Of a stretch of DNA of 64,000 nucleotides, positions 36,823-45,992 are shown in pieces. The notes beneath the pieces were generated by a model. It made no database searches. It was not told where the DNA came from and saw nothing but the letters and a program-made list of their open reading frames with translations. Position 1 is the stretch's first letter. Each line of letters starts with the position of its first letter. The DNA is from Nocardia cyriacigeorgica (GTDB taxonomy: Bacteria > Actinomycetota > Actinomycetes > Mycobacteriales > Mycobacteriaceae): contig NZ_JAAGUY010000004.1 of NCBI RefSeq assembly GCF_010868145.1, forward strand, positions 57,481 to 121,480, in the 5' to 3' direction. The position numbers and the translations under genes were made by a program.

Positions 36823-37506
36823 TCAGCGAGGCTGTGTCGCGTTGAAGAACTGGATGGCAGCCGCCACGCCGACCGGCACACCGATCGCGATCATGCCAGC
36901 GGCCGCACCCAACGTGATCCCCACTCCGGCACCAGCGATACACAGGCCGACCGGTCCGGCGAAGAACGTCGGCACCACCAACGGCGCACCGATGATCGCG
37001 CCGGCCACACACCCGAGCACGCCACCGACCAACGAACCGAGCAAGGTTCCGACCGCGGTCGCCAAACCGAACTGCGTCGCAGCCGTGCCCAACGCGGTGT
37101 TGAAGTCGACCGGCTCATCCGCGACCGTCTCGAGCATTGCCGCGGGCCGGGCCTGCGCCGGATCGGTGCTCGGCGTGAAGGTGGCCGTATTCCCTTCCAC
37201 CCGAGCGGCGATCGGCCATTCCATACCGTCCTTCAGATAGGTCAGCGGCATACCGGCGACCAGACGGCCCTGATCGTCGAGCACCTGGAACTGGGACCCC
37301 TGCGTGGTCAACGACCCGGCTTCGGTCCGCAGGACCACCGAGTTGTCCACGACACTGGCCGTGTACTTGATCCCTGGCAGCACATCGGTTTGCACCACGG
37401 TGCCCGGCTCGGGTGCGGGGGCGGGTACCGCACCCGCACTCGCCCCGGTTGCCACCACAGCAGCGACAGCCAGAGCGGAGACAGCTAGTACCGACTTAAT
37501 CGACAT
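36823..37506 (-). CDS. Secreted glycine-zipper protein, paralogue 1
   Basis: 227 residues from ATG 37506. A signal peptide (about 1-27, VLAVSALAVAAVVATGASA) is followed by a Pro-rich linker, a small beta-rich domain (about 35-115, with LRTEAGSLTTQGSQFQVLDD), and a hydrophobic Gly/Ala-rich C-terminal region (about 146-217) with two cysteines (C166, C189). The C-terminal part looks like glycine-zipper helices that could insert into a membrane or form oligomers. A paralogue lies at 40731-41417 with only about 20 differences over the last 186 residues. I know such proteins as Nocardia-type conserved hypotheticals; function unknown. Confidence 0.8.
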   Translation of the reverse strand: MSIKSVLAVSALAVAAVVATGASAGAVPAPAPEPGTVVQTDVLPGIKYTASVVDNSVVLRTEAGSLTTQGSQFQVLDDQGRLVAGMPLTYLKDGMEWPIAARVEGNTATFTPSTDPAQARPAAMLETVADEPVDFNTALGTAATQFGLATAVGTLLGSLVGGVLGCVAGAIIGAPLVVPTFFAGPVGLCIAGAGVGITLGAAAGMIAIGVPVGVAAAIQFFNATQPR

Positions 37507-37891
37507 GGTTCGAACGCTTTCCCTCGGTGAATCCCCAAAACTCTGCGGACAGAGAATCGGTCGTGGCCTCGACCGGGCCGGAACACATGACAACATTCGG
37601 ATTGATTCGCTTTGTTTACACGATGCTAAATCGGTGTCAACGTATGTGTCCGTCAGGTGAACTCGCAGGAAACGGTGAGAGTTCGACACCCTGGATCCCG
37701 CACTACCGCGCAATTGTGGAGTCGCGACCGGCACCGGGCACGAGCACATGAGACCGACCGCGAACAGCGGCAATCGCTGCGGGTGCGAGTCGCGCACCGG
37801 ACGACGGCAGTTCACCGAGCACCGAATAGCGCTGCGCGCGATGCGAAACAACCGGCCATGACCGAGGTCGCCGCCGATAGTGCGCGCGGCC
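37507..37891. other. 385-base intergenic region
   Basis: No credible gene. It holds the promoter region of the glycine-zipper gene and is less GC-rich around 37580-37660. Nothing else is recognised toward the deacetylase stop. Confidence 0.45.
37613..37640 (-). promoter_or_regulatory. Predicted sigma-A-type promoter for the glycine-zipper gene
   Basis: On the minus strand TTGACA (37640-37635) and TAAACA (37618-37613) are separated by 16 bases, a close match to housekeeping promoter hexamers, about 110 bases upstream of the start codon. Confidence 0.45.
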
Positions 37892-38596
37892 CTACTGCCC
37901 GAGTAGTTCCGACACCGTCACGAACCGGTACCCGTCACTCCGCAGCGCGGCGACGATGCCCGGTATCGCTGCCAGCGAGTTCGCGCGGTTCCCATACATG
38001 ACGTGCAGCAGGATGATCGAGCCAGGACGCACCTCGGCCACGGTGTGTTCGACGATCTGCTCAGGGCTCTGCGCACCGGCGGAGTCCGGCTCGACGTCCC
38101 ACATAACCGTGGTCCGATTCCGGTCGGAGAGGTACTTCGGCAGCGTCCACAGCTTCTTGCCGTAGGGCGGGCGGAAGGTGATCGGTCCCTGATACCCGGT
38201 CTTGCGGATCTCGTCATCGGTACGTCCGACCTCGTCGGCAACGGTTCCCGGCGAGACGAAAACCATGCGCCGGTGCGAGTAGGTGTGGTTGCCGATCTCG
38301 TGGCCGGTCATCGCGATCGCCGCTCCGAACTCCGGGTGTGCGGCGAGATCGCGGCCGTTGAGGTAGAAGGTGGCGGGCACGTCGGCCTCGGCCAGCACCT
38401 TCAGCACTTCCGGCGCGTTGGCGGTCGGCCCGTCGTCGAGGGTCAGCGCGACCACCTTGGCGTCGGTGTCGACGCGATCGACGATCCGGCCGGCCAGCTG
38501 GAACGTCCGCGAGTTCATCAGGTAGTAGCCGCCGACGGCCAGCACCACGACGACCACCAGCGCCACCGCCGCCCCGACGAGCACGCGACGTTTCAT
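37892..38596 (-). CDS. Membrane-anchored polysaccharide deacetylase (NodB homology domain)
   Basis: 234 residues. An N-terminal membrane anchor or signal (about 5-26) precedes a complete NodB domain: motif 1 TLDDGPT, motif 2 HEIGNHTYSH, motif 3 RPPYG, motif 4 DVEPDS and motif 5 ILLH. It should remove N-acetyl groups from a cell-wall glycan such as peptidoglycan, or act on another surface polymer. The start ATG overlaps the stop of a small open frame (ATGA). It sits inside a cluster of secreted, glycine-rich proteins. Confidence 0.9.
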   Translation of the reverse strand: MKRRVLVGAAVALVVVVVLAVGGYYLMNSRTFQLAGRIVDRVDTDAKVVALTLDDGPTANAPEVLKVLAEADVPATFYLNGRDLAAHPEFGAAIAMTGHEIGNHTYSHRRMVFVSPGTVADEVGRTDDEIRKTGYQGPITFRPPYGKKLWTLPKYLSDRNRTTVMWDVEPDSAGAQSPEQIVEHTVAEVRPGSIILLHVMYGNRANSLAAIPGIVAALRSDGYRFVTVSELLGQ

Positions 38597-38757
38597 ATCC
38601 GGGTGTTCATCGTTTCGGCCACACCTCTTTCAGCCGCGCGACCGCGTCCGCGGATCGGCACGCCGGCCCCGTAGGCCGGTTGCAGGGCGGCGCCGCTGAA
38701 CAGGTCGGTGCCGAGCACCAACGCAATCCGGTTCCGTTCGACCGCCGCATCAGACAT
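38593..38757 (-). pseudogene. Small open frame with an apparent frameshift, upstream of nodB-like gene
   Basis: From ATG 38757 the frame reads MSDAAVERNRIALVLGTDLF and onward with good codon use for about 32 codons, then continues in poor codon use to a TGA that overlaps the deacetylase start. In the neighbouring frame good codon use resumes with ADAVARLKEVWPKR and a stop at 38607. The pattern suggests a roughly 50-residue protein broken by a one-base shift, a sequencing error, or programmed frameshifting. Family not recognised. Confidence 0.4.
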
Positions 38758-38811
38758 ATGGGCAGGCTAACCAACATGGGCCGTACCCGCTGTGGAACAA
38801 GACTCCGGCCG

Positions 38812-40566
38812 CTACCGCGCACCGAGCGCGAAAGCCTCCGCGTAAATCGTCGCCAGCAGCGAGTCCGCGTCCGGTGCGGAGTGTTCGTCCGATGCCGGGG
38901 TCGCGGTCGCCGCATGCGGTGTACCGGCCACGGCAGGAGAGATCATTTTCATCCACGAGGTCCACGGCGTAGTGGTGAGCTGCGGCGACGATGGCGGCAT
39001 CGGCGCAGACACGGCGGGCCACCGAGCGTCGGGCGGCACTGTCGCCGCAGACCACGGAGTGACGGGCACAACCGTTGTGGCCGGTGGTGAAACGGACTCG
39101 GGCGCAGAGACAATCCATTCCTGCGGCGGTGAATCCCTTTCCGGCGTGGACCCGGCCGATGCCAACGGCGGCGTGCCCGCCTCGGGTGCAGACGGAACCG
39201 GTACCGGCGACAGTGGAACAACTCTGGGCGGATCGGCAGTTCGACCGGGTTGCCATACGACCACCGGCGCCTCGTGGGACAGGCGCGGCGACGCGGATTG
39301 CCGCGGTAACGAAACTGGGTCGGGCGCAGGAACAACCGGCTCACTCGGCGGTGGAGCAACGGCAACCGGAGGCGGCGCTGGAGCCGGAATCGGAGTCGGA
39401 GCAGGCGCTGGAACCGGAGGTGGAGCAGGCGCGGGAACCAGTGGCGGCGCTGGCGCGGGAACCGGAGGCGGAGCAGGCGCAGGGGCGATCACGATCGGCC
39501 CCACAACCGCACCACCGATATCAATGGACACTTCGGGAGTTCTCGCAACGTCGTCGGGCTCCTGCCGCTGCGGCGGTGTCGAGGCCGACGGCTTCCGATG
39601 CGATGCAAAATGCTCATCGAAATCCGCACGCAACTTCCGGAGCTCAGCAGTGAGCCGGTCGGCGCGCCCTGCGGTGTCGCCGGTTGCCGTGATCGCGTGG
39701 GTGAGGATCTGACTACCTGCGGTGAACGCGTTGTGCAGCAGGTCGAGGGCGTGTTGGTCGGCGTTACCGCTCGGGGTTTCGGCGGCGGCGCGGTTCGCGT
39801 TCGCGATCACCGTTGACACCGCGTCACGACCCTGCTCGGCCACCTCGGCGCTTTCCGCGACGATGCCCGCGACCTTGCGGTCGAGCGCGGCGAACCCGGC
39901 GATCGCAGTATCGAGCGCACGGGCCCTGTCGGCATACGTGGCGATTCCGCCATGAGCAGCATCACCGATGAGCGGTGGCGGTACCGGCGCCGGTGTGGTG
40001 CTCGGGGAGCCCGATCCGAAGTTGCGCCAGACATCGCACAGGTAGCCGGGCAAGCGTTGATAGGAATCGGCGATCGGCCGGGACAGCTGGAGTGGCATCT
40101 GCAATCCACCCATCGCCACCGGACAGCCGCCGTTGCCGATGTCGATGGTGTCGATCGTGACGGGTGGGCGGGCCTGCGGCGAGACCTCGTAGCCGCCGAA
40201 GCCACCAGCCAGCGCACCGAGCAGACTGCCCTCGTACTTGTTCCAGGGGAGCAGGGTTTTCGCGGCACCGGTTTCCACGCGACGGGCGGCAGCCGTCGGC
40301 AGGGCTTTGGTCGCCGCGGCGGTGATCCCGTCTTTGAGGAGTTTGCCGCCGAGGTTGGCTGCCCATGCGCCGCCTGCCGCACCGATCCCCGCGACCACTG
40401 CTTCTTCTGCCGCGCTGCCTGCGTCACGATCGTCGCCGACAACGCCGCCGAGGAATGATCCGGCCGTCGATCCGAGCATCGCGCCGGGCGGACCGAGAAC
40501 AGCCGCGCCGACCATCCCTCCGACGAACGATCCGGTGTCGGCCCACGTGAATCCGAGAAAACCCAC
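38812..40566 (-). CDS. Glycine-zipper / DUF4226-like proline-rich protein (584 aa)
   Basis: Residues about 11-75 are Gly/Ala-rich and hydrophobic (SFVGGMVGAAVLGPPGAMLG) with a further zipper at 112-126. A middle helical domain (about 208-320, RALDTAIAGFAALDRKVAGI and following) resembles the DUF4226 family of mycobacterial and nocardial proteins. Residues about 361-400 are a PAPAPPPVPAP repeat, and the rest is Ser/Pro-rich. There is no classical signal peptide, so export by a type VII (ESX) route or a cytoplasmic-side role are both possible. It lies between the two glycine-zipper paralogues. The DNA encoding the repeat (about 39365-39485) is itself tandemly repetitive. Confidence 0.75.
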   Translation of the reverse strand: MGFLGFTWADTGSFVGGMVGAAVLGPPGAMLGSTAGSFLGGVVGDDRDAGSAAEEAVVAGIGAAGGAWAANLGGKLLKDGITAAATKALPTAAARRVETGAAKTLLPWNKYEGSLLGALAGGFGGYEVSPQARPPVTIDTIDIGNGGCPVAMGGLQMPLQLSRPIADSYQRLPGYLCDVWRNFGSGSPSTTPAPVPPPLIGDAAHGGIATYADRARALDTAIAGFAALDRKVAGIVAESAEVAEQGRDAVSTVIANANRAAAETPSGNADQHALDLLHNAFTAGSQILTHAITATGDTAGRADRLTAELRKLRADFDEHFASHRKPSASTPPQRQEPDDVARTPEVSIDIGGAVVGPIVIAPAPAPPPVPAPAPPLVPAPAPPPVPAPAPTPIPAPAPPPVAVAPPPSEPVVPAPDPVSLPRQSASPRLSHEAPVVVWQPGRTADPPRVVPLSPVPVPSAPEAGTPPLASAGSTPERDSPPQEWIVSAPESVSPPATTVVPVTPWSAATVPPDARWPAVSAPMPPSSPQLTTTPWTSWMKMISPAVAGTPHAATATPASDEHSAPDADSLLATIYAEAFALGAR

Positions 40567-40730
40567 GAGATGACGCTAAGTTCGATTTTCCCCGCTCCGC
40601 CCGTCCATTGCGGCCTTGATGCGCATCTGGGCGATTTATTTACGCTTCGATACCGGAACCAAGAAGAATGGGCGTCGCCCACACGGACGCCGCCCATTTC
40701 TCGACTACTTCAATCTATTACGCGCACACC

Positions 40731-41417
40731 TCACCGGGGAGCGGTCGCATTGAAGAACTGAATCGCAGCAGCCACGCCGACCGGCACGCCGATCGCGATC
40801 ATGCCCGCGGCCGCACCTAGCGTGATCCCCACTGCGGCACCACCGATGCACAGGCCGATCGGCCCGGCGAAGAATGTCGGCACCACCAGCGGCGCACCGA
40901 TGATGGCGCCCGCCACGCATCCGAGTACGCCACCGACCAATGAGCCGAGCAGGGTTCCGACCGCTGTCGCAAGGCCGAACTGGGTGGCGGCGGTGCTGAG
41001 CGCGGTATCGAAGTCGACCGGCTCGTCCGCGGTCGGCTGCAACATCGCCGCAGGCCGGGCCTCCGCCGGGTCGGCACTCGGGGTGAACACCGCGGTATCG
41101 CCCTCGACCCTGGCCGCGATCGGCCACTCCTTACCGTCTTTGAGGTAGGTCAGCGGCATGCCAGCGACAAGACGGCCCTCATCATCGAGCACCTGGAACT
41201 GCGTCCCCTTGGTGGTCAGCGAACCCGAATCGGTCCGCAGCACCACCGAGTTGTCGACCACGCTCGCCGTGTAGTGGATACCGGGCAGCACATCGGCCTG
41301 CACGGCGCTGCCGGGCGCGGGAGCCGGATCGGGCGCGGGCGCGGCGCCCGCGCCCGACGCTGACGCGACCAGGGCGGCCAAAGTTAGAACGGAGACAGCA
41401 GCCGACTTTATCGTCAT
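40731..41417 (-). CDS. Secreted glycine-zipper protein, paralogue 2
   Basis: 228 residues from ATG 41417. Layout is the same as paralogue 1: signal peptide (VSVLTLAALVASASGAGA), Pro/Ala linker, beta-rich domain with LRTDSGSLTTKGTQFQVLDD, and a Gly/Ala-rich hydrophobic C-terminus with two conserved cysteines. From residue 42 onward it differs from paralogue 1 at only about 20 of 186 positions, and the last about 85 residues are almost identical, which implies recent duplication or gene conversion. The signal peptides differ more. Function unknown. Confidence 0.8.
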   Translation of the reverse strand: MTIKSAAVSVLTLAALVASASGAGAAPAPDPAPAPGSAVQADVLPGIHYTASVVDNSVVLRTDSGSLTTKGTQFQVLDDEGRLVAGMPLTYLKDGKEWPIAARVEGDTAVFTPSADPAEARPAAMLQPTADEPVDFDTALSTAATQFGLATAVGTLLGSLVGGVLGCVAGAIIGAPLVVPTFFAGPIGLCIGGAAVGITLGAAAGMIAIGVPVGVAAAIQFFNATAPR

Positions 41418-41586
41418 GAATTCGAACACTTTCCTCGAGGCGGAACCATGGGCCCGAACAGCCGCACCAAGGCGCCTGAACAGACGACTTAAATGACAGC
41501 ACAACGGAAATCGAGAATTGGTATGGAAAACGATAATTCGGCGGCCCGGAGCGTCAAGATGACATCAAGAAACCCTGGCCCGGTGT

Positions 41587-42015
41587 CTACCGCCCACCGA
41601 GGAAGGATTGCGCGGGAACGAAAATTTCATGGCCGGACTCGAACCGGGCCGATACGCCATCCGGCCGCCACTCCACTGAGCGCAGCACCAGATCGGAACT
41701 GCCGGTGATGGTCAGGCTCATCGCGTGCGAGTACACCAGACCCGGATCGCGGCTCACTCGGATCTCATCGGGGAGCCGCCGATGCAGCAGCCCACTCTCT
41801 CGCTGCACCACCCCGAGGTAGTACGTCAGGCCGTCGGGATAGCGCAGGCTCGCGGGCAGCGCTCGGGTCTGCCGGATCTCGGTGTGGGAGAACGTTGTAT
41901 CGATGAGCACGCCCGCCACCGACGCCGCGAACACACAGGACACCGCCAGTAACGACCACGCAGACGCGCGCGACCCGGCGCGGTGGGGTGACACCGGCGC
42001 CGGGTCGGCGGACAT
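41587..42015 (-). CDS. Membrane-anchored hypothetical protein downstream of lpd
   Basis: 142 residues from ATG 42015. One N-terminal membrane segment (about 18-38, SAWSLLAVSCVFAASVAGVL) is followed by a polar extracytoplasmic domain of about 100 residues (YPDGLTYYLGVVQRESGLL and onward). No family recognised. It starts 14 bases after the lpd stop on the same strand, so it is probably co-transcribed with lpd. Confidence 0.65.
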   Translation of the reverse strand: MSADPAPVSPHRAGSRASAWSLLAVSCVFAASVAGVLIDTTFSHTEIRQTRALPASLRYPDGLTYYLGVVQRESGLLHRRLPDEIRVSRDPGLVYSHAMSLTITGSSDLVLRSVEWRPDGVSARFESGHEIFVPAQSFLGGR

Positions 42016-42029
42016 CGATCGGTGTGCGA

Positions 42030-43430
42030 TCAGAAGTTGATCATGTGCCCTGCGAGGCCGTGGATGGCTTCCTGCAAGGCCTCGCTCAACGTCGGGTGGG
42101 TGTGGACGTTGCGGGCGAGTTCGTTGACGGTCAGGTCCCACTTCTGGGCCAGGGTCAGCTCCGGCAGCAGTTCGGAGACGTCGGGGCCGATGAGGTGGCC
42201 ACCGAGCAGTTCACCGTGGGTGGTGTCGGCGATGAGCTTGACGAAACCGGTGGGGTCGCCGAGGCCGTGAGCCTTGCCGTTGGCGGTGAACGGGAAGGTC
42301 GCGACCTTCACGTCGTAGCCTTCGTCGCGGGCCTGCTGTTCGGTGAGACCGAAGCTGGCGACCTGCGGCTGACAGAAGGTGGCACGCGGCATCATCCGGT
42401 AGTCGCCGAGGGTCAGGGTCTCGGCGCCGCCGATGGTCTCGGCCGCGACCACGCCCTGCGCCTCCGCGACGTGCGCGAGCTGCAGCTTGGCGGTGACGTC
42501 ACCGATGGCGTAGATATGCGGCACGTTGGTGCGCATGTACTCGTCGATGGCGATGGCACCGCGTTCCAGCGCGACACCGGTGTTCTCCAGGCCATAGCCC
42601 TCGACCCGCGGCGCGAAGCCGACGGCCTGCAGCACCTTGTCGACGGTGACGGTCTCCACCGAACCGGACTTGTTGTCCTTGATGCTGACGGTGACCTTCG
42701 AGCCGTCATCATCGATGGACTGCACGGCCGCACCGGTGGTGATGGTGATGCCGAGCTTCTTGTAGGCCTTGGTGATCTCCTTGGAGACGTCGGCGTCCTC
42801 GTTGGGCAGTGCGCGGTCGAGGAACTCGACGATCCGCACATCGACGCCGTAGTTCTTCAGCACGTAGCCGAACTCCATGCCGATGGCGCCCGCGCCGACG
42901 ATCAGGATGGATCCGGGCAGGTCGCGGGTGAGGATCTGCTCCTCGTAGGTGACGACGTTCGCGCTCAGCGAGGTGCCGGGCAGCAGCTTGGTGACGGTAC
43001 CCGTGGCGATGATCACGTTGTCGAAGGTGACGGTGTCGGTGCCGCCGTTGCTCAACGCCACCGAGAGGGTGTTCGGGTCGGTGAAGGTACCGAGACCGTC
43101 GTATTCGGTGATCTTGTTCTTCTTCATCAGGAAGTGGACGCCCTTGACCCGGCCGTCGGCGACCTTGCGGCTGCGGTCGAATGCCGCGCCGAAGTCGAAG
43201 GACGCCTCACCCGAGATACCGAAGGTTTTGGCTTCCTTGGTGAAGATATGAGCCAGCTCCGCGTTGCGCAGCAGCGCCTTGGATGGGATGCAGCCAACGT
43301 TCAGGCACACGCCACCCCAGTATTTCTGCTCGACAATCGCTGTTCGCAGGCCGAGTTGAGCGGCACGGATCGCAGCGACGTAACCGCCGGGACCAGCGCC
43401 GAGAACGACGACATCGTAGTGGGAAGTCAC
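42030..43430 (-). CDS. lpd: Dihydrolipoyl dehydrogenase
   Basis: 466 residues, full length. The FAD motif [17 protein letters not shown], redox-active CLNVGC, NAD motif [11 protein letters not shown], the second FAD motif YAIGDV, and the C-terminal [10 protein letters not shown] active-site His-Glu pair are all intact. It is the E3 subunit of pyruvate and 2-oxoglutarate dehydrogenase and, in mycobacteria, of the peroxynitrite reductase complex. The close match to mycobacterial LpdC and the presence of ramB in the same neighbourhood support the call. Confidence 0.96.
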   Translation of the reverse strand: MTSHYDVVVLGAGPGGYVAAIRAAQLGLRTAIVEQKYWGGVCLNVGCIPSKALLRNAELAHIFTKEAKTFGISGEASFDFGAAFDRSRKVADGRVKGVHFLMKKNKITEYDGLGTFTDPNTLSVALSNGGTDTVTFDNVIIATGTVTKLLPGTSLSANVVTYEEQILTRDLPGSILIVGAGAIGMEFGYVLKNYGVDVRIVEFLDRALPNEDADVSKEITKAYKKLGITITTGAAVQSIDDDGSKVTVSIKDNKSGSVETVTVDKVLQAVGFAPRVEGYGLENTGVALERGAIAIDEYMRTNVPHIYAIGDVTAKLQLAHVAEAQGVVAAETIGGAETLTLGDYRMMPRATFCQPQVASFGLTEQQARDEGYDVKVATFPFTANGKAHGLGDPTGFVKLIADTTHGELLGGHLIGPDVSELLPELTLAQKWDLTVNELARNVHTHPTLSEALQEAIHGLAGHMINF

Positions 43431-43540
43431 GGCACCGAGCCTAACGCTGTTGCTGGATGTTCACTCACCTATCCCCCGCAATGGTGAGGACTCCGAAGCT
43501 ACCCGCGAGTAGGAATTTCGGCGGCCGCCGAGTGGTTACG

Positions 43541-44614
43541 GTGGTCCCCGTGGTCACCGGGCGATTCGGCAGCATCGAATCCAGCGATGCGGCGCTGTCC
43601 GGCGCGGCCACTGCCGACGCCCTGACCGGAACCGTCTCCACCCAGCTGATCCGTCTGGTCCGCGACACCGCGCTGCGAGCGGGCGTCGCTCCCGAGCAAC
43701 TCGCGGCGATCCACGGCGTCTCCGATGACGCCCTGCGCGGTGAACTCGACCGGGTGCCGATGCACTCGCTGATCCAGCTGTGGGAGCTACTCGCGCGGAC
43801 CGGACCGAGCGCAGGCCTCGCGGTGGTCGAGCACGCACCGCTGGGCAGGCTCAGCACATGGGACTATCTGGTCACCACAGGCGCGACGCTGGCCGATTCA
43901 CTCACCGCCGCCCAGCCGTATCACCAGCTGGTCACCGCCGCGACCGAAGGCTTCGACCTCCGCACCGACGGGGGGCTGACCATCGGCTATCGGACCGGCG
44001 CGGGCGATCCCGCTGTCTCGTCGGTCATCAACGAGTACGTGCTCGGCTATTACCTGCGACGGGCCCGCGAAGGACTCGGCCGAAGGGTGGTCCCGGCACG
44101 AGTCACCTTCAGTCATCCCGCACCGAGCGAGCACCGGAGGCTCACCGAAGCATTCGGCACCCGCCAGATCGAATTCGACGCCACTGCCGACACCATCACA
44201 TTCACCGATGCGGACGCCGAAGCCCCGCTCACCCGCGGCGATCCCGCCCTCGCGGACCTGCTGCGCAATCACGCCGACCTGGTACTGGCCTCGGCGAAAC
44301 CGATCGCGGGGCCGCTGGAGGAATTCCGCACTGCTCTCGCCGCCGCGATCGACACGGGCGCACCTACTCTCACGGAGGTCGCCGCTCGGGCGGCCATGAG
44401 CCCGCGCAGCCTGCAGCGACGGCTCGCCGAGAACGACACCACCTGGCGGCATGAGCTCGACCTGCTGCGCTACCGGCGTGCCGAGGAGCTGCTGGACTCC
44501 GGACTGACGACCGCCACGGTCGCGACCCGGCTCGGCTTCACCGATGATCGCGCGCTGCGCAAGGCATTTCGGCGCTGGAGTGGAGGACCGCCGGGCGCCG
44601 CGCGGAATCACTGA
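43541..44614 (+). CDS. AraC-family regulator with Arabinose_bd-type N-terminal domain
   Basis: About 357 residues from GTG 43541; in-frame starts at 43457, 43532 and 43550 are also possible and the true one is unclear. The N-terminal about 190 residues resemble the OruR/Arabinose_bd-type domain (ALRAGVAPEQLAAIHGVSDDALRGELDRV). A C-terminal AraC helix-turn-helix pair follows (TLTEVAARAAMSPRSLQRRLAENDTTW, then ATVATRLGFTDDRALRKAFRRWSG). Divergent from lpd. Target likely nearby or in fatty-acid metabolism, as for many such regulators; not shown by the sequence. Confidence 0.85.
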   Translation: MVPVVTGRFGSIESSDAALSGAATADALTGTVSTQLIRLVRDTALRAGVAPEQLAAIHGVSDDALRGELDRVPMHSLIQLWELLARTGPSAGLAVVEHAPLGRLSTWDYLVTTGATLADSLTAAQPYHQLVTAATEGFDLRTDGGLTIGYRTGAGDPAVSSVINEYVLGYYLRRAREGLGRRVVPARVTFSHPAPSEHRRLTEAFGTRQIEFDATADTITFTDADAEAPLTRGDPALADLLRNHADLVLASAKPIAGPLEEFRTALAAAIDTGAPTLTEVAARAAMSPRSLQRRLAENDTTWRHELDLLRYRRAEELLDSGLTTATVATRLGFTDDRALRKAFRRWSGGPPGAARNH

Positions 44615-44863
44615 TCGCTGCCGCCACCGGACCGGGGACCTGACAGGCGAGCCGATCGGACCGAGCTCAACGGTGGGCAGCGCTGGGCGGGCCCGACCGC
44701 AACCGAGCGCTGCGATGCGCGCCGGCCAGAGCGGGCCACACACGTCGGCGCACCGTGTCGTGTAAGGACCGGTTCGTGGCACGCACGGACCTGGGACCCG
44801 GTGCGAAACCGCCATAGCTTCTACGTATCCGGACACACAGTCCGCAGAACGAGAGGCAGAACC

Positions 44864-45967
44864 GTGCAGATCCACGCACAGCAAGACCAGCCCGTCCAGC
44901 CGGCAACCCGGGTCGACGACACGGACGCATCACCGCGCCTCACCGGGCCGGGACGGCAGGGACTACCGACCACGACGCGCGAGATCCACTTGGCCGCACG
45001 CCCTTCCGGCGCGCCAACGGCCAAGAACTTCGAGCTGGTCACCACACCGATCCCCGACCTCGCAGACGGTCAGATCCTGGTCCGCAATACCTGGATGTCG
45101 GTCGACCCGTATATGCGCGGCCGGATGGACGACAAGCCGTCCTACATCCCGCCGTTCCAGCTGGGTGCGGCATTGGGGGGTTCGGCGGTGGGTGAGGTCA
45201 TCGCCTCCCGCTCCGCCGATGTCCCGGTGGGCGCGACTGTCACCCACTTCGCGGGCTGGCGCGAGCATGCGGTGATCGATGCCGCGACCGCGACGGTCAT
45301 TGATCCGGTCCTCGCCGAACCACATCACTACCTGGGCGCACTCGGCACCACCGGCCTCACCGCCTACGCGTCATTGACCGACGTGGCACCGATCCGGCCG
45401 GGCGACACGGTGTTCATTTCCGCTGCGGCCGGTGCCGTCGGCAGCGTCGCCGGGCAGATCGCGCGGATTCTCGGCGCGAGCCGGGTCATCGGTTCGGCGG
45501 GCGGACCTGCCAAAACCGAACTGCTGACAACGGAGTTCGGCTTCGACGCCGCCCTCGACTACCGCGCGGGCGACCTGGCCGGTCAATTGGCCGTGGCCGC
45601 GCCGGACGGGATCGATGTCTACCTCGACAGTGTCGGCGGCGAGCACCTGCGTGTCGCCGTCGAGGCCATGCGGCCGCACGGTCGCGTCGCATTGGTCGGC
45701 GCCATCAGCGGTTACAACGGCGACTCGGTTCAGCAGGGCCCCGACCTGTTCCTTGCCGCGACCAGGGAGGTGACGTTGCGCGGAATGCTGGTGAACAGCT
45801 ACTTCGGCAGCTTCGGTGAGTACATCGTCAAGGCGGCCGCCTGGCTCGCCGACGGCACGATCCGGACCAAGGAGACCGTGTACGACGGGCTCGACCAGGC
45901 ACCGGCTGCCTTCCTCGGTGACCTCGCCGGCGCCAACACCGGAAAGATGCTCGTCCGGCTCGGATGA
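44864..45967 (+). CDS. NADP-dependent zinc-independent MDR oxidoreductase (enoyl/alkenal reductase type)
   Basis: 367 residues from GTG 44864, with AGAGG seven bases upstream. It lacks zinc ligands and shows the leukotriene-B4-dehydrogenase/CurA pattern: WMSVDPYMRGRM, LGTTGLTAYASL, the Rossmann motif AAAGAVGSVAGQIARILGA, and a late NSYFGSFGEYI stretch. Such enzymes reduce alpha,beta-unsaturated ketones or aldehydes. It is convergent with a TetR gene 25 bases away. An N-terminal about 25-residue Gln/Pro-rich leader is unusual. Confidence 0.88.
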   Translation: MQIHAQQDQPVQPATRVDDTDASPRLTGPGRQGLPTTTREIHLAARPSGAPTAKNFELVTTPIPDLADGQILVRNTWMSVDPYMRGRMDDKPSYIPPFQLGAALGGSAVGEVIASRSADVPVGATVTHFAGWREHAVIDAATATVIDPVLAEPHHYLGALGTTGLTAYASLTDVAPIRPGDTVFISAAAGAVGSVAGQIARILGASRVIGSAGGPAKTELLTTEFGFDAALDYRAGDLAGQLAVAAPDGIDVYLDSVGGEHLRVAVEAMRPHGRVALVGAISGYNGDSVQQGPDLFLAATREVTLRGMLVNSYFGSFGEYIVKAAAWLADGTIRTKETVYDGLDQAPAAFLGDLAGANTGKMLVRLG

Positions 45968-45992
45968 GGCGGATCCCGGCTGCTCGCCGCTG

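Noticed and set aside
38607..38915. A 102-residue minus-strand frame ahead of the deacetylase as a single gene
   Set aside because: Its first part is an Arg-rich shadow; only the last about 18 codons look coding, which fits a frameshifted small gene instead.
39365..39485. Tandem short repeats that might suggest a CRISPR array or satellite
   Set aside because: The repeats are in frame and encode a Pro-Ala spacer; there are no spaced unique sequences of constant length and no cas genes.
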